7,615 bases of DNA from Chloroflexota bacterium. Lineage in GTDB: Bacteria > Chloroflexota > Chloroflexia > Thermomicrobiales > UBA6265. The translations under genes and the position numbers were made by a program. A model generated the notes under the pieces. The model was not told where the DNA came from. It saw nothing but the letters and a program-made list of their open reading frames with translations, and did no database searches. The DNA lies in the NCBI GenBank assembly GCA_019348515.1, contig JAHWJF010000079.1, positions 2,433 through 10,047 of the forward strand, written 5' to 3'. Shown here one piece after another: positions 5,453 to 7,615 of the stretch; the stretch's first letter is position 1; each line of letters starts with the position of its first letter.

Positions 5453-7210
5453 TCAGCCCGCCGTCTCACCCACGCCTTCTCCCACTGAGCTGATCTGGAA
5501 CCAGGATCGCCAAAACGCCGCGGACCACTGACCGGTGGCGCCGGCCGCAGCGAGGTAATGCGTTGCGCCGCACCTGGCGACATCTGCGTAGCAGGACCTT
5601 CCGAGTGATTCATCAAGATTCCCGAGAGCATTGGTGAGCGTTGCGATCGTCGCTGGAAGCACCTCATCGGTGACCGCAAGACTGAAACGCGAATCGCCTT
5701 CTCGACCAGGCTGATCTTTCCATCCTCTCTCATGACCGTACTGGTCGACGATGATGTCCGCCAGCCGGCGAGCCTGCTCAAGCCAGCCCGCTGTCCGCGT
5801 CACTCGGTGGGCGGCCAGGAAGGCGGCCAGGAGGGCGGCCTGGTCCTCGAGCCAGACGTCTGACTCGCCGCGATCGTCATCGATCCGCGGATAGCCGAGT
5901 CCAGCGCGGAAACGGTCGGCCGTGAGGCATTCGAGCTGGTTGTCCAACTCCCCGACAGGAACATCACCCCCCCCTTCAGCCGCGTTGAACAGCCAGCGCA
6001 GCGTCTCTGCTGGCCAGCTCAGCGTGGACGACTGGATGAGTTCCGGAGAGGGCCGCAGGCTCCTGGCCACACGCAATTGGCGGCGTCCGGCCAGGATGCG
6101 CCGCCACAGGGCCTCCGGCTCCTCGAGGCTGTACTGATCCATGGCTTCCGGGTCTATGGCTCGGTACAGAACCTGCCTGGAGCGATCCGGCGTCATGTTG
6201 TAGTGCAAGCTGATGGCCTGGACATGCGCGGGATCGAGGTGAGTGAGCATCTCGCGAGAGGTCCAGGTGTAGAAGTGGCTCTCCGATCCCACCGCGTCTA
6301 CGCCATCCCGAAGCCCTGCCAAACAGAACGCGACGAGGGTGTTCGCCACCTGCAGGAACTCGCCGTCCTCAAAGAGACGTGCCGCCCTGGTATAGAGCGC
6401 CGCTAACTGCGCGTTGAGCGGGAGCGGTTTCTCGAAGTGGGGAACGATCCACCGCTCATCCCGGGAGCAGCGGTGGAACCCTTCGGCCAGCTGGTCATTG
6501 ATGCCACCTCGCATCATCGCGCGGAGTGTCGTCAACACAAACTCGTTGGTCTCCGGCGTCTCGCCCCCTTCGCCGAGCTCCAGGAGGAGCCACAGCAGTT
6601 GGGGGTGCGGGTGTTTCGGGATCTCCCGCATCCCTCCATACGTCATGTCCGCCTCGGCGACCAGCGACTGCCACAGCTCTCGAGCCGACGGGTAGGCGGG
6701 GGGAACTTCCCGCGTGGCCAGAGCCTCGAGGTCTCGGGCCTCCTCCACGAAGGCGTCGGGATCGCGGGCATAGGCATCGGCCGTGGCACGCGCCAGGGAC
6801 GCCAGCGAGGGATGCGGATCGCGGCCCTCGGGCCACATGCTGTTGTAGCTCAGGAACGGCAGCCCTTCGTGCGTGAGCAACAGGAGCAGCGGGGGACCAC
6901 TCGTTCCCCCGATGGCGATCGAAGCCCAGCGCCACCGGGCGGCCAGATCCGGCCGCTGAAACGGGTCGATGCGGACGGGAACGAAGACCTCTTCGAGCAA
7001 CGCCCGCAACTCCTCGTCCTTCCCAAAGACGAGCGCGAGCCGTTGCGCGCTATTCGTCCAAGTGGGCTCGACGAGGCCCAGCATCGGGGCCCGTCGTCTC
7101 TGGGCCTCCTCAAGACCCGCCGCCCAGTCCCGCCACGTAAGCGCGTTCGCAATGTCAGGAAGAGCGGACGTGGGAGCAAGCTGAGCTGCAAGGGGGAGAG
7201 TTTGACTCAC
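5453..7210 (-). CDS. DUF255/YyaL-like protein with degenerate thioredoxin domain lacking CxxC
   Basis: The 585-residue product matches the DUF255 family (YyaL/SPATA20), which joins an N-terminal thioredoxin-like domain to an alpha/alpha-toroid resembling N-acylglucosamine 2-epimerases. The thioredoxin-like part runs from about 25 to 165: EEAQRRRAPMLGLVEPTW, then FVPVRIDPFQRPDL, GGTSGPPLLLLLT and HEGLPF. The usual S-x-CHWCHVM motif is replaced by VEPTWTNSAQR (47-57), with no Cys there or anywhere before residue 248. The toroid keeps the family hallmarks GGINDQLAEGFHR (235-247), DERWIVPHFEKPLPLNAQ (251-268) and HFYTWTSREM (312-321). The start is GTG 7210 with GGAG 6 bases upstream; no signal peptide is visible, although residues 1-22 are mildly hydrophobic. 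The family's reaction is unknown. Loss of both cysteines argues against redox activity here. The gene has its own spacer containing a hairpin and a palindrome, so it may begin a transcript. Confidence 0.85.
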   Translation of the reverse strand: MSQTLPLAAQLAPTSALPDIANALTWRDWAAGLEEAQRRRAPMLGLVEPTWTNSAQRLALVFGKDEELRALLEEVFVPVRIDPFQRPDLAARWRWASIAIGGTSGPPLLLLLTHEGLPFLSYNSMWPEGRDPHPSLASLARATADAYARDPDAFVEEARDLEALATREVPPAYPSARELWQSLVAEADMTYGGMREIPKHPHPQLLWLLLELGEGGETPETNEFVLTTLRAMMRGGINDQLAEGFHRCSRDERWIVPHFEKPLPLNAQLAALYTRAARLFEDGEFLQVANTLVAFCLAGLRDGVDAVGSESHFYTWTSREMLTHLDPAHVQAISLHYNMTPDRSRQVLYRAIDPEAMDQYSLEEPEALWRRILAGRRQLRVARSLRPSPELIQSSTLSWPAETLRWLFNAAEGGGDVPVGELDNQLECLTADRFRAGLGYPRIDDDRGESDVWLEDQAALLAAFLAAHRVTRTAGWLEQARRLADIIVDQYGHERGWKDQPGREGDSRFSLAVTDEVLPATIATLTNALGNLDESLGRSCYADVARCGATHYLAAAGATGQWSAAFWRSWFQISSVGEGVGETAG

Positions 7211-7222
7211 GTGTATCTCCGA

Positions 7223-7236
7223 CCATTCGCGAATGG
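7223..7236. promoter_or_regulatory. Perfect 14-bp palindrome just upstream of the DUF255-like gene
   Basis: CCATTCGCGAATGG is fully self-complementary. It ends 12 bases before the GTG start, next to the GGAG ribosome site. A protein bound here could block initiation, so an operator is the natural guess. It might instead form a small hairpin in the leader mRNA. No regulator gene is visible in the window. Confidence 0.4.
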
Positions 7237-7250
7237 CATTCCAACGTCAG

Positions 7251-7290
7251 GGCCGCCCACCCCAGGGAACGCTCCCTGCGGTGGGCGGCC
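7251..7290 (-). terminator. Strong intergenic hairpin, probable terminator of the GMC oxidoreductase gene
   Basis: GGCCGCCCACC (7251-7261) pairs perfectly with GGTGGGCGGCC (7280-7290). Inside, AGGGA and TCCCT pair around an ACGC loop. It starts 12 bases past the TAA of the oxidoreductase gene, where a terminator is expected. No T-run follows, as is often the case in high-GC genomes, so termination strength is uncertain. Confidence 0.65.
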
Positions 7291-7302
7291 GGACCAGGAC
7301 TG

Positions 7303-7614
7303 TTACCGAAAGTCCTGAGAGTCGTACGGATTCACCTTGTCGGTCTTGATGGCGTCGGCCGTCCAGAAGCCGAGCATCCAAATCGTCTCAGTGGGGTTGT
7401 GCCCGGACATCGTTGGGAACAGGCCACCGCCGCCGACGAAGATGTTGGGGATCTGCCACATCTGACCGTAGCGGTTCGTCACCGACATCGACCGGTCCTC
7501 GCCCATGCGCAGCCCGCCACAGTCATGGGTCATGGTGGCGGTCGGGCTCGGGTCCTCTTTGCCCCAGCCGCGGCTGTAGGGCCAGGCCGGCCAGGCCGCG
7601 ACGATCAGCACGAC
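7303..7614 (-). CDS. GMC-family FAD-dependent oxidoreductase, C-terminal part (5' end outside window)
   Basis: About 103 C-terminal residues are present, ending in TAA at 7303-7305; the frame remains open at the window edge. The segment carries the GMC C-terminal signature. It has MTHDCGGLRMGED, whose His aligns with the catalytic His of this superfamily, then a VTNRYGQMW strand, IPNIFVGGGGLFPTMSG, and HNPTETI, whose Asn aligns with the second active-site His/Asn. The wording is closest to gluconate/sorbitol-type GMC dehydrogenases, which oxidise sugar or polyol hydroxyls using FAD. The substrate cannot be judged from this end. The GTG at 7611 is internal. A strong hairpin follows the stop, so this is probably the last gene of its transcript. 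Confidence 0.85.
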   Translation of the reverse strand, partial: VVLIVAAWPAWPYSRGWGKEDPSPTATMTHDCGGLRMGEDRSMSVTNRYGQMWQIPNIFVGGGGLFPTMSGHNPTETIWMLGFWTADAIKTDKVNPYDSQDFR

Positions 7615-7615
7615 T

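Noticed and set aside
6437..7318. A plus-strand open frame of 293 codons
   Set aside because: It is antisense to the DUF255-like gene, has no recognisable domain, and reads through the intergenic hairpin.
1..7615. CRISPR array, tRNA, insertion sequence or attachment site
   Set aside because: I looked for regularly spaced direct repeats, tRNA T-arm and acceptor patterns, transposase motifs and terminal inverted repeats, especially at the gene junctions, and found none by eye.

Overview
The window is a high-GC bacterial chromosomal segment, probably from the Chloroflexota (Thermomicrobia-like). That guess rests on protein style only: PQQ-type beta-propellers, an archaeal-flavoured PRPP synthetase, a GMC oxidoreductase and a DUF255 protein together. 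No rRNA, tRNA, CRISPR array, transposase or phage gene was seen. The genes are ordinary housekeeping or accessory metabolism. What stands out is how many of them are cut.

Layout. Positions 1-810 (+) hold the C-terminal part of nicotinate phosphoribosyltransferase (NAD salvage). It is followed by an orphan gene start (884-910) with a strong RBS that dies after eight codons. From 898 to about 3300, all on the minus strand, lies a chain of gene remnants. In transcription order these are a cation diffusion facilitator fragment lacking both ends (3300 to about 2955), a PQQ-like beta-propeller gene lacking its 5' part (2950-1874), and a second propeller gene that keeps its signal peptide but lacks its 3' half (1706 to about 950). 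The second propeller also carries a frameshift and two in-frame TAG codons. Positions 3396-3562 form a leader rich in inverted repeats. It precedes another orphan start (3563-3640, +), which resembles the N-terminus of a MetE/YxjG-like protein and runs into the 3' end of prs.

From 3624 to 7615 everything is on the minus strand. In transcription order: the end of a GMC-family oxidoreductase (cut by the window edge), a strong hairpin, a DUF255/YyaL-like protein that has lost its thioredoxin CxxC, a conserved protein of unknown function, the C-terminal tail of an erythromycin-esterase-family gene, and an intact ribose-phosphate pyrophosphokinase. The esterase tail overlaps the prs start by four bases (ATGA), so those two were probably translationally coupled.

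NAD salvage and prs both concern PRPP: NAPRTase consumes it and Prs makes it. They are on opposite strands with the remnant block between them, so common regulation cannot be claimed. I see no convincing new multi-gene system. The most informative signal is the series of abrupt gene-to-gene junctions (about 910-955, 2955, 3620 and 4796-4815). Either this is a locus hit by repeated deletions, or the assembly has collapsed gaps and long-read type errors. Mapping reads across the junctions would separate the two.
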